60,000 nucleotides of DNA from the NCBI RefSeq assembly GCF_964204645.1, contig NC_134035.1, forward strand, positions 1,752,001 through 1,812,000. Direction: 5' to 3'. The stretch comes from Tubulanus polymorphus. Its lineage: Eukaryota > Nemertea > Palaeonemertea > Tubulaniformes > Tubulanidae. Under the pieces are notes generated by a model. It was given only the letters and a program-made list of their open reading frames with translations. It did not search any database and was not told where the DNA came from. The position numbers and the translations under genes are program-made. Shown one piece after another: positions 51,401 through 57,111 of this stretch; positions within the stretch are counted from its first letter, which is position 1; every line of letters begins with the position of its first letter.

Positions 51401-52366
51401 TTCCCTGACTTGAACAGTTCACCGAGTTGACCGGGACAGAGCAAGGCCAAGTCTACTATATAACCACTTAAGTCTAGATGGGAATGTAAATCATTGGTGG
51501 GCTGCACATAGAAGTTAAGTATAGTTTGTTCATCATTACAGATAATGCATTGTCAACAGGCCGGTCTAGAATGGTACGAAGAACTAGACAATCTTTGTCG
51601 TCAGGCTGGACTTAAAGGCAAAAAATTAAACAAGGTTTGTTCGTGACGTCCCCTTATTATTGTTAAATATGATTCACCAGGAGTTTCTAATCGGAAACCT
51701 GTTGCTTTATAGTTTTAAAGCCTTGATTGTATTTGCCATTTTTTTGTTCTGCAGGCGACGGAGAATTTCGCGTGGAATATTCGAGTTTTAAAAGGTCAAG
51801 CGGATCTCATTTTGCAGGCAAAACAAGAATGTCAGCAATACATGCAACAGGTAGTTACACATTTCACAGCATTTTCACACATGTATCCATTGTTTTGACC
51901 TCATTGATGGGGATGAGGATCCTACTTGCCCTCAAAGTTTTGAGTGTCCATTCATTTAGAGGCACTTTTTTCAACAAAATCTATAAATGGCAATTTCCCT
52001 ACAGCAAAGGCACATTTTTGTCTGAAGTTATAATCACAGCTGAAGAGATTGCTACCATAATTACCCTTTCTTACTAATATGCCCTAAAATATTAGGTGAG
52101 ACTCTCAGATGTTACCCCTTGATCAAACCCTGTCTAATCCAGATATTATTATACATAAATGTATGTAAAATATGATTTTAATCCAGATTTCCCATCAACA
52201 GGATTAGTTTGGTGCCAAATCATCGGAATTCTTCAATCCTTTCCTTTCAATCGTTATCCAAAATTCTCAACGAGGTCGAAATATTTTTCAGGTTCAGGAG
52301 GCGGCCGTGTCGACCGGTCTGATCAAAGAATCGAAAACCCATCACCAACTCGAAACGGGTATTTGA
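19663..52366 (+). CDS. PLCL: PLCL/PRIP-family phospholipase C-like protein (27 exons)
   Basis: Whole gene model: 27 GT-AG exons, 3162 nt, 1053 residues, frame continuous at every junction. Vertebrate PLCL1/2 (about 1100 residues) are inositol-phosphate-binding scaffolds that bind PP1, PP2A and GABA-A receptor partners. Order by residue: N-terminal tail 1-40, PH about 41-155, EF-hand region about 165-330, PLC X 335-480, acidic linker 480-515, PLC Y 515-650, C2 about 655-790, helical C-terminal region 800-1053. PLCL identity rests on the Y/C2 blocks and on the C-terminal helices, which ordinary PLC-delta lacks. Visible catalytic equivalents are H348, N349, E378, D380, H393 and E427, at a constant offset of 37 from PLC-delta1 numbering, so unlike vertebrate PLCL the active site looks intact. 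Substrate-side residues K477, K479, R578 and Y580 are also present. Exon 1 is less certain than the rest. Alternative: an active PLC paralogue close to PLCL. Confidence 0.9.
20183..20262 (-). mobile_element. tRNA-derived SINE head
   Basis: On the minus strand it reads as a tRNA-like body: TTAGTTCTACTGGTCTAGCG (A-box-like), then GGGTTCGATCCCCGG (a perfect B box). The acceptor stem does not pair well, so it is not a functional tRNA gene. The SINE body probably continues to about 19930 on the same strand. It lies antisense in PLCL intron 1. Confidence 0.65.
20881..21230. repeat. 40-bp minisatellite, about 9 units
   Basis: Unit words GTAACCCGTAAGATCAGCTG and GTATTCACGCCGTTCTAGGG. Exact 40-bp period with scattered substitutions. 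Confidence 0.96.
22451..22638. mobile_element. MITE with AGCCGCGATCACAC ends
   Basis: Left end AGCCGCGATCACAC; right end GTGTGATCTCGGCT, its near-inverse; ATA on both sides could be the target duplication. Interior has CATGGGCCAAATTT and TTTGACCTGGGCC words, inverted to each other. Confidence 0.7.
22746..23026. mobile_element. Intact TTAA/CCCTTTCAG MITE (intron 1)
   Basis: TTAA at 22742-22745 and 23027-23030; ends CCCTTTCAGTGCG and CGAAAGGG. Contains ACACCGCAGTGTGGTGTA and ACACCGCACCGCAGTGTA hairpin words. Confidence 0.85.
23464..23766. mobile_element. Second MITE of the AGCCGCGATCACAC family
   Basis: Left end AGCCGCAATCATACAAGCAT, right end AAGTGTGATCGTGGGTT, with GGCCAAATTTGGC and GCACAGGTCAAATT interior words. 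Related partial copies lie at 44955-45035 and 56740-57111. Confidence 0.6.
24525..24782 (+). mobile_element. Penelope-like element remnant: GIY-YIG C-terminal part
   Basis: Open frame with [19 protein letters not shown]-x2-C (CKNC) and [19 protein letters not shown] blocks. Spaced H..C..C followed by (I/V)KEAL(Y/H)IK..KPS(I/L)N is the usual C-terminal signature of the GIY-YIG endonuclease in Penelope-like retroelements. The reverse transcriptase and the GIY-YIG N-terminal part are not recognisable upstream (24240-24520 has stops), so it is a dead 3' fragment. Confidence 0.7.
25202..25271. repeat. (GAT)n microsatellite
   Basis: Interrupted GAT repeats, longest pure run about 30 bp. Confidence 0.9.
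26012..26089. repeat. (ATT)n microsatellite
   Basis: About 26 pure units; gives a poly-Asn shadow frame on the minus strand. Confidence 0.97.
26290..26369. repeat. (TA)n microsatellite
   Basis: Almost uninterrupted, about 35-40 units. Confidence 0.97.
26660..27062. repeat. CAC-rich degenerate minisatellite
   Basis: Irregular units of CACCACCACCAGCATAGATC with variable CAC and TAC stretches. Strand asymmetric (C-rich plus strand). Confidence 0.9.
27482..27623. mobile_element. Complete copy of GGGCCCAGTTGCACAGTC MITE
   Basis: Left end GGGCCCAGTTGCACAGTCGT; right end read on the minus strand GGGGCCGGTTGCATAGTCAT. The interior is the CTTAAGTTGTTAGATTGGCT core. About 140 bp, no coding capacity. 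Confidence 0.75.
28386..28640. mobile_element. TTAA/CCCTTTCAG MITE copy (intron 1)
   Basis: Left TTAA at 28382-28385 then TCCTTTCAGTGCGGTGTA; right end GCACTGAAAGGG followed by TTTT. Interior degenerate. Confidence 0.75.
29372..29679. mobile_element. CAGGGTGGCCACTT element with internal GTCAGGGAAATG repeats
   Basis: Left end CAGGGTGGCCACTTGCCTGG. Interior has three tandem GTCAGGGAAATGGTCAGGGG-type units, which create a Gly/Gln-rich frame that is not a gene. Right end AAAAGTGACCACTTTG. Confidence 0.65.
30487..30598. mobile_element. Fragment of CTTAAG-core MITE
   Basis: Contains TTCTTAGATTGGCTATAGAACTAAG and GTTGGTCTTAAGACT words as in the copy at 27.5 kb. Ends are eroded. Confidence 0.5.
31265..31278 (-). 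promoter_or_regulatory. CTCF-consensus-like site in intron 1
   Basis: Minus strand reads CCACCAGATGGCGC, a full match to CCASYAGRKGGCRS. It is single and not inside the repeat at 33.3 kb. Confidence 0.35.
32430..32815. mobile_element. Cluster of GGGCCCAGTT MITE copies
   Basis: Includes a near-complete copy from GGGGCCCAGTTCCATAGTCA (about 32613) to GGAACCAGCCCC (about 32735), flanked by partial copies with AATCTAACAACTTAAGAC and TAAGACCAGTCTAAGCTCAT words. Confidence 0.65.
33225..33493 (+). repeat. Tandem/nested repeat abutting PLCL exon 2 acceptor
   Basis: Two longer modules (starting 33225 and 33325) carry TTTCAGCGCC or TTTCAGCACC, then GCAGAAAACCCGTTA and TTTGCAGCTA. Between and after them are short units GCGCCCTCTAGTGGTATA plus TTTATC. 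The last unit ends in the TTTCAG used as the exon 2 acceptor, and the first bases of exon 2 resemble the repeat sequence after TTTCAG. A related module sits at 41858-41929, ending at the exon 9 acceptor. Confidence 0.8.
33293..33476 (-). promoter_or_regulatory. Cluster of four CTCF-consensus-like sites
   Basis: Read on the minus strand, 33293-33306 and 33463-33476 give CCACTAGAGGGCGC and 33426-33439 gives CCACTAGAGGGCAC; all three fit the 14-base CTCF consensus CCASYAGRKGGCRS. 33393-33406 differs at one base. All four share orientation and lie within 184 bp just before exon 2. Binding is not shown; the same word occurs in transposable elements of many animals. Confidence 0.5.
33494..33643 (+). 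CDS. PLCL: PLCL exon 2: PH domain, first half
   Basis: Residues 39-88. Contains the [17 protein letters not shown] block and the basic [11 protein letters not shown] stretch, which in PLCL and PLC-delta forms the inositol-phosphate-binding face of the PH domain, then the first strands ending IRWQPS. Acceptor TTTCAG at 33488-33493, donor GTACGT at 33644. The acceptor lies at the end of a tandem repeat (see 33225-33493). Confidence 0.92.
33828..33883. repeat. (TA)n microsatellite, intron 2
   Basis: About 25 units in PLCL intron 2. Confidence 0.96.
34188..34400 (+). CDS. PLCL: PLCL exon 3: PH domain, second half
   Basis: Residues 89-159. Carries the family-typical [30 protein letters not shown] and ANIWVTGL blocks; the Trp of WVTGL is in the C-terminal PH helix. 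Acceptor in a T-rich tract ending TTTTCAG; donor GTACAT at 34401. Ends with one base of a split Asp codon. Confidence 0.94.
35422..35682. mobile_element. CAGGGTGGCCAC-family element, left-truncated
   Basis: Right end AAAAGTGGCCACCCTG is intact. Interior GATTGGATTCTTAGCAGATC matches the copies at 13.3 and 29.5 kb. Confidence 0.65.
36323..36404. repeat. (TA)n microsatellite, intron 3
   Basis: About 41 uninterrupted units. Confidence 0.97.
36461..36474 (+). promoter_or_regulatory. CTCF-like site in intron 3 (one mismatch)
   Basis: CCGCCAGATGGCGC on the plus strand, one base off the consensus, just downstream of the (TA)n tract in intron 3. Orientation is opposite to the cluster at 33.3 kb. Confidence 0.25.
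37354..37564. mobile_element. TTAA/CCCTTTCAG MITE copy, right-truncated (intron 3)
   Basis: TTAA at 37350-37353, then CCCTCTCAGTGCATTTACAC. Contains CAGCACCTGTCAAACATAG and ACACCGCACCATGGTGTAG; breaks off near GCACTGGAGTGGAATTG. Confidence 0.7.
37565..37636. repeat. Inverted copy of a segment also at 12.03 and 30.97 kb
   Basis: CACCACCTGGTGGATCCTCA here is the inverse of GAGGATCCACCAGGTG at about 31.0 kb; the GGATTCCACTT segment at 12.04 kb is a more distant relative. Confidence 0.6.
38568..38610 (+). CDS. PLCL: PLCL exon 4: short PH-to-EF linker exon
   Basis: Only 43 nt, residues 160-174 (polar and charged: [15 protein letters not shown]). Acceptor TCCACAG, donor GTATCC. It is placed by phase: it is the piece that joins the base left by exon 3 and supplies AG for the split Arg codon at the start of exon 5. 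It matches the loosely conserved linker before the first EF hand in PLCL. Confidence 0.8.
39708..39837 (+). CDS. PLCL: PLCL exon 5: first EF-hand
   Basis: Residues 174-217. Begins [11 protein letters not shown] as in the PLCL/PLC-delta EF lobe. The loop [12 protein letters not shown] has acidic residues at positions 1, 3, 5 and 12 and Gly at 6, so weak calcium binding is possible. Acceptor is TTGATAG, a poor pyrimidine tract; an alternative AG eight bases downstream (after GGCTACAG) would break the frame and lose the conserved Trp. Confidence 0.9.
40476..40594 (+). CDS. PLCL: PLCL exon 6: second EF-hand
   Basis: Residues 218-257. A degenerate EF loop ([12 protein letters not shown]) is followed by the highly family-typical [10 protein letters not shown] segment. 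Acceptor TTTGTAG, donor GTAAGT. Ends with two bases of a split Lys codon. Confidence 0.93.
40944..41010 (+). CDS. PLCL: PLCL exon 7: EF-hand region
   Basis: Residues 257-279. Encodes [18 protein letters not shown], the conserved FLEAEQG block of PLC EF hands 3/4. Acceptor TTTGACAG, donor GTAAGT, phase 0 out. Confidence 0.94.
41274..41367 (+). CDS. PLCL: PLCL exon 8: EF-hand region
   Basis: Residues 280-310 plus one base. The segment [29 protein letters not shown] aligns with the PLC region where the last EF helix runs up to the X box. Acceptor TTGTACAG, donor GTATGT. Confidence 0.92.
41930..42047 (+). CDS. PLCL: PLCL exon 9: entry to PLC X box with first catalytic His
   Basis: Residues 311-350. 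Starts [18 protein letters not shown] and ends in the X-box signature [15 protein letters not shown]348 and N349 match PLC-delta1 His311 (acid/base catalysis) and Asn312 (calcium ligand). The acceptor TTTTTTTTCAG is preceded by a copy of the repeat module also found before exon 2. Confidence 0.96.
42243..42328 (+). CDS. PLCL: PLCL exon 10: PLC X box
   Basis: Residues 351-378 plus one base. [24 protein letters not shown] is the core X-box motif. E378 equals calcium ligand Glu341 of PLC-delta1. Acceptor TTTTATAG, donor GTAAGC; the Leu between E378 and D380 is split over the junction. Confidence 0.96.
43197..43317 (+). CDS. PLCL: PLCL exon 11: X box with second catalytic His position
   Basis: Residues 379-418. 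Reads [20 protein letters not shown]380 matches Asp343 and H393 (codon CAC at 43238-43240) matches catalytic His356 of PLC-delta1. In mammalian PLCL the His356 position is Thr (YTGHT), so this protein has the active-enzyme residue. Acceptor ACACGCAG, donor GTAAGT. Confidence 0.96.
43311..43592 (+). other. ATG-less 94-codon open frame in intron 11
   Basis: Open in one frame from just before the exon 11 donor to TAA at 43590, but not in the PLCL frame, which hits a stop right after the donor. Composition is protein-like and charged ([18 protein letters not shown]). Its end shares TTTCTTTATCA.TACGTGATTC with 38645-38700 in intron 4, so a transposon-derived piece is more likely than an exon. Confidence 0.25.
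43738..43912 (+). CDS. PLCL: PLCL exon 12: end of X box
   Basis: Residues 419-477. Contains [20 protein letters not shown]427 matches calcium ligand Glu390. Continues with FGDKLL and [14 protein letters not shown], the last X-box strand; K477 matches substrate-binding Lys438 of PLC-delta1. Acceptor ATTGTAG, donor GTAAGC, phase 0 out. Confidence 0.96.
44416..44511 (+). CDS. PLCL: PLCL exon 13: acidic X-Y linker
   Basis: Residues 478-509. Begins CKKL (K479 matches Lys440), then [16 protein letters not shown], the acidic X-Y linker resembling the GVEGDVTDEDE stretch of vertebrate PLCL. In active PLCs this linker covers the active site and restrains activity. Acceptor CTTTTCAG, donor GTACGT. Confidence 0.93.
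44640..44742 (+). CDS. PLCL: PLCL exon 14: start of PLC Y box
   Basis: Residues 510-543 plus one base. [21 protein letters not shown] is the first Y-box strand and helix. Acceptor GTTTTACAG, donor GTAAGT. Confidence 0.93.
45161..45340 (+). CDS. PLCL: PLCL exon 15: PLC Y box core
   Basis: Residues 544-603. [13 protein letters not shown] and then [19 protein letters not shown], the Y-box signature. R578 and Y580 match substrate-contact residues Arg549 and Tyr551 of PLC-delta1; vertebrate PLCL has Phe at the Tyr position as I recall it. Ends in the W-x-C-G-C-Q motif. Acceptor GTGTGCAG, donor GTTAGT. Confidence 0.95.
45401..45450. repeat. (TCTG)n microsatellite, intron 15
   Basis: About 12 units, one interruption near the 3' end. 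Confidence 0.96.
45525..45630. repeat. About 50-bp tandem repeat, intron 15
   Basis: TTTAGACTCAATTCAAGTCT and AACTATCTCTGAATAACTTT recur two to three times. Confidence 0.85.
45759..45937 (+). CDS. PLCL: PLCL exon 16: end of Y box, entry to C2
   Basis: Residues 604-663. [19 protein letters not shown] closes the TIM barrel; [16 protein letters not shown] and [11 protein letters not shown] lead into the first C2 strand. Acceptor GATTCCAG, donor GTACGT, phase 0 out. Confidence 0.95.
46095..46285. repeat. Dispersed repeat copy, intron 16
   Basis: GGATCTAGGGTCAGATTCAG, TTTTGGAAATGAGAGAA and GGCTGTGCACCC words match, in the same order, 48072-48310 in intron 20. A more distant copy lies at about 30115-30370. 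Confidence 0.65.
46406..46544 (+). CDS. PLCL: PLCL exon 17: C2 domain, first part
   Basis: Residues 664-709 plus one base. [18 protein letters not shown] then [17 protein letters not shown], near identical to the PLCL C2 block. The Asp of DPYV is at a canonical C2 calcium-loop position. Acceptor CTTTTCAG, donor GTAACT. Confidence 0.95.
46980..47126 (+). CDS. PLCL: PLCL exon 18: C2 domain, middle
   Basis: Residues 710-758. [19 protein letters not shown] and [18 protein letters not shown]; this block is one of the best PLCL diagnostics because vertebrate PLCL2 is nearly the same here. Acceptor GTATTTCAG, donor GTAAAT. Confidence 0.95.
47301..47398 (+). CDS. PLCL: PLCL exon 19: end of C2 domain
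   Basis: Residues 759-791. [13 protein letters not shown] and then [14 protein letters not shown], the last C2 strand and a Gly-rich exit. Acceptor TTTTGCAG, donor GTAAGT, phase 0 out. Confidence 0.94.
47787..47891 (+). CDS. PLCL: PLCL exon 20: basic segment after C2
   Basis: Residues 792-826. Basic [19 protein letters not shown] followed by IDETFK, matching the PLCL post-C2 segment that has REYASL..VDEVFK in the vertebrate protein. The KRGRKRR cluster could act as a membrane or nuclear targeting patch (inference). Acceptor GTATTGCAG, donor GTGAGT. Confidence 0.92.
48072..48310. repeat. Dispersed repeat copy, intron 20
   Basis: GGATCTAGGGCCTGATTTAG start, TTTTTGGAAATACAGAGAA middle, GGGCTGTTCACCCCTTGCAC end; same family as 46095-46285. 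Confidence 0.65.
48470..48655 (+). CDS. PLCL: PLCL exon 21: C-terminal helical region
   Basis: Residues 827-888. [20 protein letters not shown] and [15 protein letters not shown] align with the PLCL-specific region PPIRDATDLRENMQ..SFKELCGL. Acceptor ATTTCACAG, donor GTAAGG, phase 0 out. Confidence 0.93.
48853..48963 (+). CDS. PLCL: PLCL exon 22: 111-nt exon without vertebrate counterpart
   Basis: Residues 889-925 if included ([19 protein letters not shown] and onward). Both splice sites are present (TTCTGTAG and GTATAT), there is no stop, and length is a multiple of three with phase 0 on both sides. The vertebrate sequence as I recall it runs straight from the end of exon 21 to the start of exon 23, so this may be a cassette or lineage-specific exon. 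Codon use is coding-like. Confidence 0.7.
48964..50913 (+). other. PLCL intron 22 (1.95 kb)
   Basis: Mostly unique AT-rich sequence with short frames only; contains the MITE at 50545. No further exon recognised. Confidence 0.6.
50545..50787. mobile_element. TTAA/CCCTTTCAG MITE copy (intron 22)
   Basis: CCCTTTCAGTGCTGAATAAT left end; right end TTGCACTGAAAGGG then TTAA. Internal TACACCGCATTGCGGTGTAT and ACACCGCATCGCGGTGTAG hairpin words. Confidence 0.85.
50914..50982 (+). CDS. PLCL: PLCL exon 23: C-terminal helical region
   Basis: Residues 926-948 ([17 protein letters not shown]), matching YPTMELQGIVPEVLKK of vertebrate PLCL2. Acceptor TGTTTCAG, donor GTAACA. Confidence 0.9.
51170..51223 (+). 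CDS. PLCL: PLCL exon 24: C-terminal helix
   Basis: Residues 949-966, 54 nt ([11 protein letters not shown]), matching KALIENADAV in vertebrate PLCL2. Too short to stand alone, but bounded by TTTTTAG and GTAAGT with phase 0 on both sides between two secure exons. Confidence 0.88.
51542..51634 (+). CDS. PLCL: PLCL exon 25: C-terminal helix
   Basis: Residues 967-997. [19 protein letters not shown] and [10 protein letters not shown], aligned with IVHCQKAAMEFHEHL and GLKERKLQK in vertebrate PLCL2. Acceptor CATTACAG, donor GTTTGT (weak). Confidence 0.92.
51755..51850 (+). CDS. PLCL: PLCL exon 26: C-terminal helix
   Basis: Residues 998-1029. [19 protein letters not shown] is a direct match to AVESFTWNITILKGQADLL; the rest is an amphipathic Gln-rich helix. 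Acceptor TTCTGCAG, donor GTAGTT. Confidence 0.93.
52292..52366 (+). CDS. PLCL: PLCL exon 27: C terminus and stop
   Basis: Residues 1030-1053 and TGA at 52364-52366. [14 protein letters not shown] matches the final conserved PLCL block FAAVSCGLNKP. The tail after it is shorter than in vertebrates. Acceptor ATTTTTCAG. Confidence 0.9.
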   Translation, partial: VQEAAVSTGLIKESKTHHQLETGI

Positions 52367-53236
52367 TCTAGTCACGCCACCTAGTAGCAGTGGTGGTCAT
52401 AACTAACGGTATATCCCGCGCGCACTACTCGTGATCTGAGGATGAACGGGTGAAAACCTAGTTGCGGGTTGCACGACGTGCGAACGCAAGCTCGAACTGG
52501 CCGTGGGTATTATTAGGACATGAATAGGTGTCACTGGAACATGATTCAATTCTTCATCTCGCAAAATGTTACGAATTGGGGCGAAGCTGAAGTCATTCGT
52601 AACGCGGTTCTAGGCGTGCTGGCTGCGCGCAAAATAGCCTAAAACTTTCTGTTCGAATATTTGTATATAATAAGCAGTTATAGAAATGAACTGATTACAA
52701 AATTTATTGCCGTTTGCGAAAGTGAACCGGCCGATTAGGAGAAACAAGGTATTTTATTTAAGTGTAACCAGTTACACCGCTGCGAGTTAGGGTAATTCTG
52801 AGTTTAAAGTAGTTCTCATTTTCAATGAGTAAGTAATAACTACAAGTTTATTATATACTAACTTTGAGGATCTGTCACATTTTGTGTTCGCCAACCTGCA
52901 ATATGGTGTAATCAATTCAAGAAGACCTCTGTAATCATGGATAGATTCGTCATCCATCATGCACGCGTATTTAATCGATCGTGGGTCAATACGAATGAAG
53001 CAGACGGAGACAGAGAAACATCTGTGAAATTAAAGAGAAAACGGTTTTCATCTCGTAGAATACGGTATCTGTGATTCCGTTTCGGTGAACTGTGAATACC
53101 GCGTTCGCTCTGGAAAAATTGTGTCCTTTCGCATTTTAACAGCGTTAACATTCACATACAGCACACTCTCTCAGTTCTTATTTATTGTGCTGTAGCGCGA
53201 TTCGAAGCCACAGGGTTGTGGTATCGCGGCTTATAA

Positions 53237-53499
53237 CCCTTTCAGTGCAGACTACCCCAAAGTGGTGGAGATAGTTTGAAATAGTTGAAAAATTCCACCC
53301 CAGTGCGTTGAATAACAAGCATTCCGCTATAGCGTCTACACCGTGGTGCGGTGTATCGTTAGTTACCATAAATATTTCAACATGTTTGAACGGCGCTGCC
53401 ATTTTTCATTAGAGGAAGAAACTAATTACCAATTGCATTAATACACTGCAATGCGATGTACTAGCAAAGTCCATCACTGAGTTATACGCACAGAAAGGG
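53237..53499. mobile_element. TTAA/CCCTTTCAG MITE copy (3' flank)
   Basis: Left CCCTTTCAGTGCAGACTACC, right ACAGAAAGGG followed by TTAA (53500-53503). Internal CTACACCGTGGTGCGGTGTA. Confidence 0.8.
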
Positions 53500-54135
53500 T
53501 TAACCAGTTTCTATCACGAGTGTGTGTTGAACGCATTATTGTTACTAGTCTTTTGATATATATTATTTATACGTAGATTTTAAATATTTCTCTTACGACG
53601 GGAGGAATTTTGTTTTTTTTTTTTTTGTGATATCGTCGACGTTTATTGACTTACTGTTTATTGCATTGAAATATTTAGCGGAGCAAATTCATCGCAGGTA
53701 TCAATATATTTACTTAAACATCTACAGAGTACTGAGTTAGAGCAGAACTGGTTTTCCTTTATTTCTCCTAGATGCAACAAAAATTAGTAGACTCCGCTTT
53801 TCTTAGTAAAATTCATGCAGAAAATTCTTCCATATATAGAAACCTTTTTGGTCTCGGTCGAAAGTCAAACTTCATGAAATATCTATATTCCCAATAGTTA
53901 ACTATATCGAGGCGCAGATGATAATCGCGCCGGTTTTTTGGTGCCGAAAATGTAATTGAGGTAGACTCCGCTCGAATCGAACGTTTTGGTAACTTTCGGA
54001 AAATTTTTGTACGACCTCAGTGCCATATCCAAGTTGAACGATGGTTAATTGTTCACGAAATATAAGGTCGGAAAAATATTTCGAAAATCATTCGAGTTAA
54101 CGCGGCGATCTCCGAGTCGATCGGATCTGACTTAA

Positions 54136-54414
54136 CCCTTTCAGTGCTGACTAATTAATACCCTATAGTGCTGGAGATAATTGGAATTCTTTTTTAAATT
54201 CCACCCTTGTGTGTTGAATAACGGGAATACCACTATAGTGCGTCTACACTGTGGTGCGGTGTATCGTTAGTTACTAGTATTTCACTATGTTTGACAGGTG
54301 CTGCCATTTTTAAAGAGATAATTACTAATTACATCAATACACCGCAGTGCGATGTACTAGCAAAATCAATCACTGATTTATACACCGCACTGTGGTGTAG
54401 ACGCACTGAAAGGG
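54136..54414. mobile_element. Intact TTAA/CCCTTTCAG MITE (3' flank)
   Basis: Best copy: TTAA at 54132-54135 and 54415-54418, ends CCCTTTCAGTGC and GCACTGAAAGGG. Three near-palindromic words of the ACACCGCACTGTGGTGT type inside. 279 bp, no coding capacity. Confidence 0.88.
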
Positions 54415-55322
54415 TTAACCGCGGAGTCTACTGTTTTTATCTTTACATTCTTTAAAACTTAAATATTGTAACAGTTTTTGGTGCTCGATAATTTCACAAA
54501 TCTTACATCGCATCGTATTCTATATGCGTGTATATTTATTCATCTTCTGAGAATATTTTTTTAAATCATTTTACGTAATGATTAAATCTACCGACAGAAA
54601 ATCAAGTCACACGTTCGTGAGCGCAGCTTTTATCATCTGTTTATTATGAAAAAAATCTTTAATCGTTATATTATCATTGAATTAATCGTTAATCGGTAAG
54701 GTGTTTTAATTGATATAAATTTTAACTTATTTTCTGTGTAAGATATTTAAAGCTTTTTAAGTGGTCATTCATTAATGTAAATTAGCAAAATTTTGCTAAT
54801 CATCAACCAGCCTCATCCTATTTACGCAATTTTAAGCATCATGTTATGGGGAGTGGGGGGAGGAGCCGCTCGGATACGGTTACCTACTTTACGAACGGCC
54901 CCCAACACATCTTTTACTAGATAATCTTTTAAAAAAATGATCGGTGTAATATGTTTTATTTCAATATTTATTTGTGTAAGACTGGGTGCTTTAACTGTTT
55001 TATGCTTTTTACTCATCAAAAGGTTGTGATTATTTAAAGCCGCAAGCCAGAGTAGGTGTATGTACAAATTCACAGATGAAATGGCTTTTTGTTTTAACGT
55101 TTATACGGTGTATTCGTCGTCCCCTTTTTGTTGGCGCTTTCTCCGAGAGGGTCGCGAGAACCTTCGAGAGTTTTTTTTAGAAGAAAATATGAATATATAT
55201 TTATTTGCTTTGACTATCATATGTTAGAGAAAGTCTTCAGAGTCAAACTGATTATTATAGGCAGCTAGATTTGTACAATACATTCGTATGTTTATGTATT
55301 TATAGTCTTGCACCCGGTTCGG

Positions 55323-55431
55323 GGCCGGTTTTATAGACTGCTGTTACCTTTAACCCGGGGGGCTAACTCAATTCATTTTCAATTAAGTTAGCCCCCGGGT
55401 TAAAGGTAATACCCGTCTATAAAACCGGGCC
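55323..55431. mobile_element. Short foldback element, copy 1
   Basis: Left arm GGCCGGTTTTATAGACTG through CCTTTAACCCGGG; the right arm is its inverse (CCCGGGTTAAAGG through TCTATAAAACCGGGCC). Arms of about 48 bp, loop of about 10 bp. Confidence 0.85.
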
Positions 55432-56739
55432 TTGGTTTTTTAAGTATCGGCAATTAACTAATTAACAGAGGCACCACTAGGATTTTTAAAGGGGGTCAGA
55501 ATTGATACAGGCAGAACTATATTCGCCATACTTCGCAGCGTATCTGCCGAACGCAGAAGAACGTTTCTGAATCCTTGAAATCGCTTGAATGGTCGGAAAT
55601 AGTGTCAAAGCTTGAGAGGGGCGTTTTCTGGACCGTTAACAGCAAAATATTTATGAAATCTCCGGAATGTGAAAGAATATAATTCTGGAACTTAAAAAAA
55701 CCTCTGATCCCCTTCTGGTGTCGCCCATGCTTATCATGACTGAAATCAAACAACTGTGGAACTGAGTCGTCGTGTATCACATTTATTCTGATTTATAGGT
55801 GTTTCAAAGATCACGTTCTTGGTACTTGCTTGCGCTCATTCGCGCTTGAAATGCGATTCTATTGCTGATATATTGTTTATCGTGAGGATTATTTATTATT
55901 CGTAAATTTGTCAGGATTTCTAGCGCCCCCCAAATGATAACGAGATGACTCGGTAAATGAATGTGCGATACGTTCATGATGGGTTTGTTTGTTTTTTTTG
56001 CTTTAAGTCGAATTAACTCACAAATCGTGGAACTGGGTCCAGAAGACTGAGTCGAATATCTCAGCCAATAATCGAGGACCCCTATTGAGAAAAAATGTTT
56101 CAAATGTCCTACTGCAGTTCATTCACTGATGACCGATCACTGACTGCGACTGCCCTGGAACTATTCACTGGATAAAACGTACCAGTCAAGCTTACTATAC
56201 CGAGTTTGACTGATCCTAGGCCGTTACGCTGTAGTACAGTTACTATAAAGATGAAAGTTCTACTGTTTGAAAATGAAATGTTTAGACGATGTTTTGGGCA
56301 TTGATGAATGATATTGTCCTTTTGTTGAATTTATGAATAATATTGATTATTATGATGATTGTGGACTGTTGAAATTTCATCCTCACCTCAAATAGGGCTA
56401 TAGTATATATGTCCGTGCGTGTACATTGTAAATATGAATTTCATCGTTTTTTTGAATTGCTGTGATCCGCACTTGTCCGAACGGCGAGTTGCTCGTTTTT
56501 AGACTTCTGATGGCTGTTAACTGGGCGTGAAATACATTCGACTGTTATGTATTTCTGTATATAAAGTGATGTATTTAAAATAGCAGTGATAGTTTTAGTA
56601 TTCCGCAGGTCGCCAACACATCATTCTCCGGAAATGTCAACTCCGACGAAACTGTTTAATTTTGGAAAAGATTTCTACAAGAAATGGCTTCTTATCGGCT
56701 AATTTTGAGAAATGTTGTTTACTAATTCGCGATCGCCTG

Positions 56740-57111
56740 ACCCGGCTCAAGTTTAGCGTGTGCCTGATTAGACCCAGGCCAATTGTTCACACTAGTACCA
56801 AATGGTACCGTGCCTGGTTGACCAAATTTGGCCCAAGCAAAAATGGCCAGGTTGGTGCTAAATCTAAGTGAGGGTCAGATTATTCTTTGTTATCAGTTCT
56901 GGAAGTGACTTGCCTCGTGTTAATGCTCTCAAATTTTGCCTAATTTTCTGCCAGTGATGGAGGTTGTACAAACGACCACAGACTCTAAAACAACGACAGT
57001 CAGTCACACGGATATCACTTGGGCTTTGGCCCTGGCCAAACACAGGCACCTGTGTGAACGGTTAGCCCGGGCCTAATCTAGCATGGGTCAAACGCTAGAG
57101 TGATCGTGGCT
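56740..57111. mobile_element. AGCCGCGATCACAC-family MITE, partial
   Basis: GTGCCTGATTAGACCCAGGC, ACCAAATTTGGCCCAAGC and the right end GAGTGATCGTGGCT. The left end is not clear. Confidence 0.5.

Noticed and set aside
51727-52077. 116-codon frame, longest in the window
   Set aside because: It overlaps exon 26 in another phase and reads on into intron 26; the protein match is in the frame starting at 51755.
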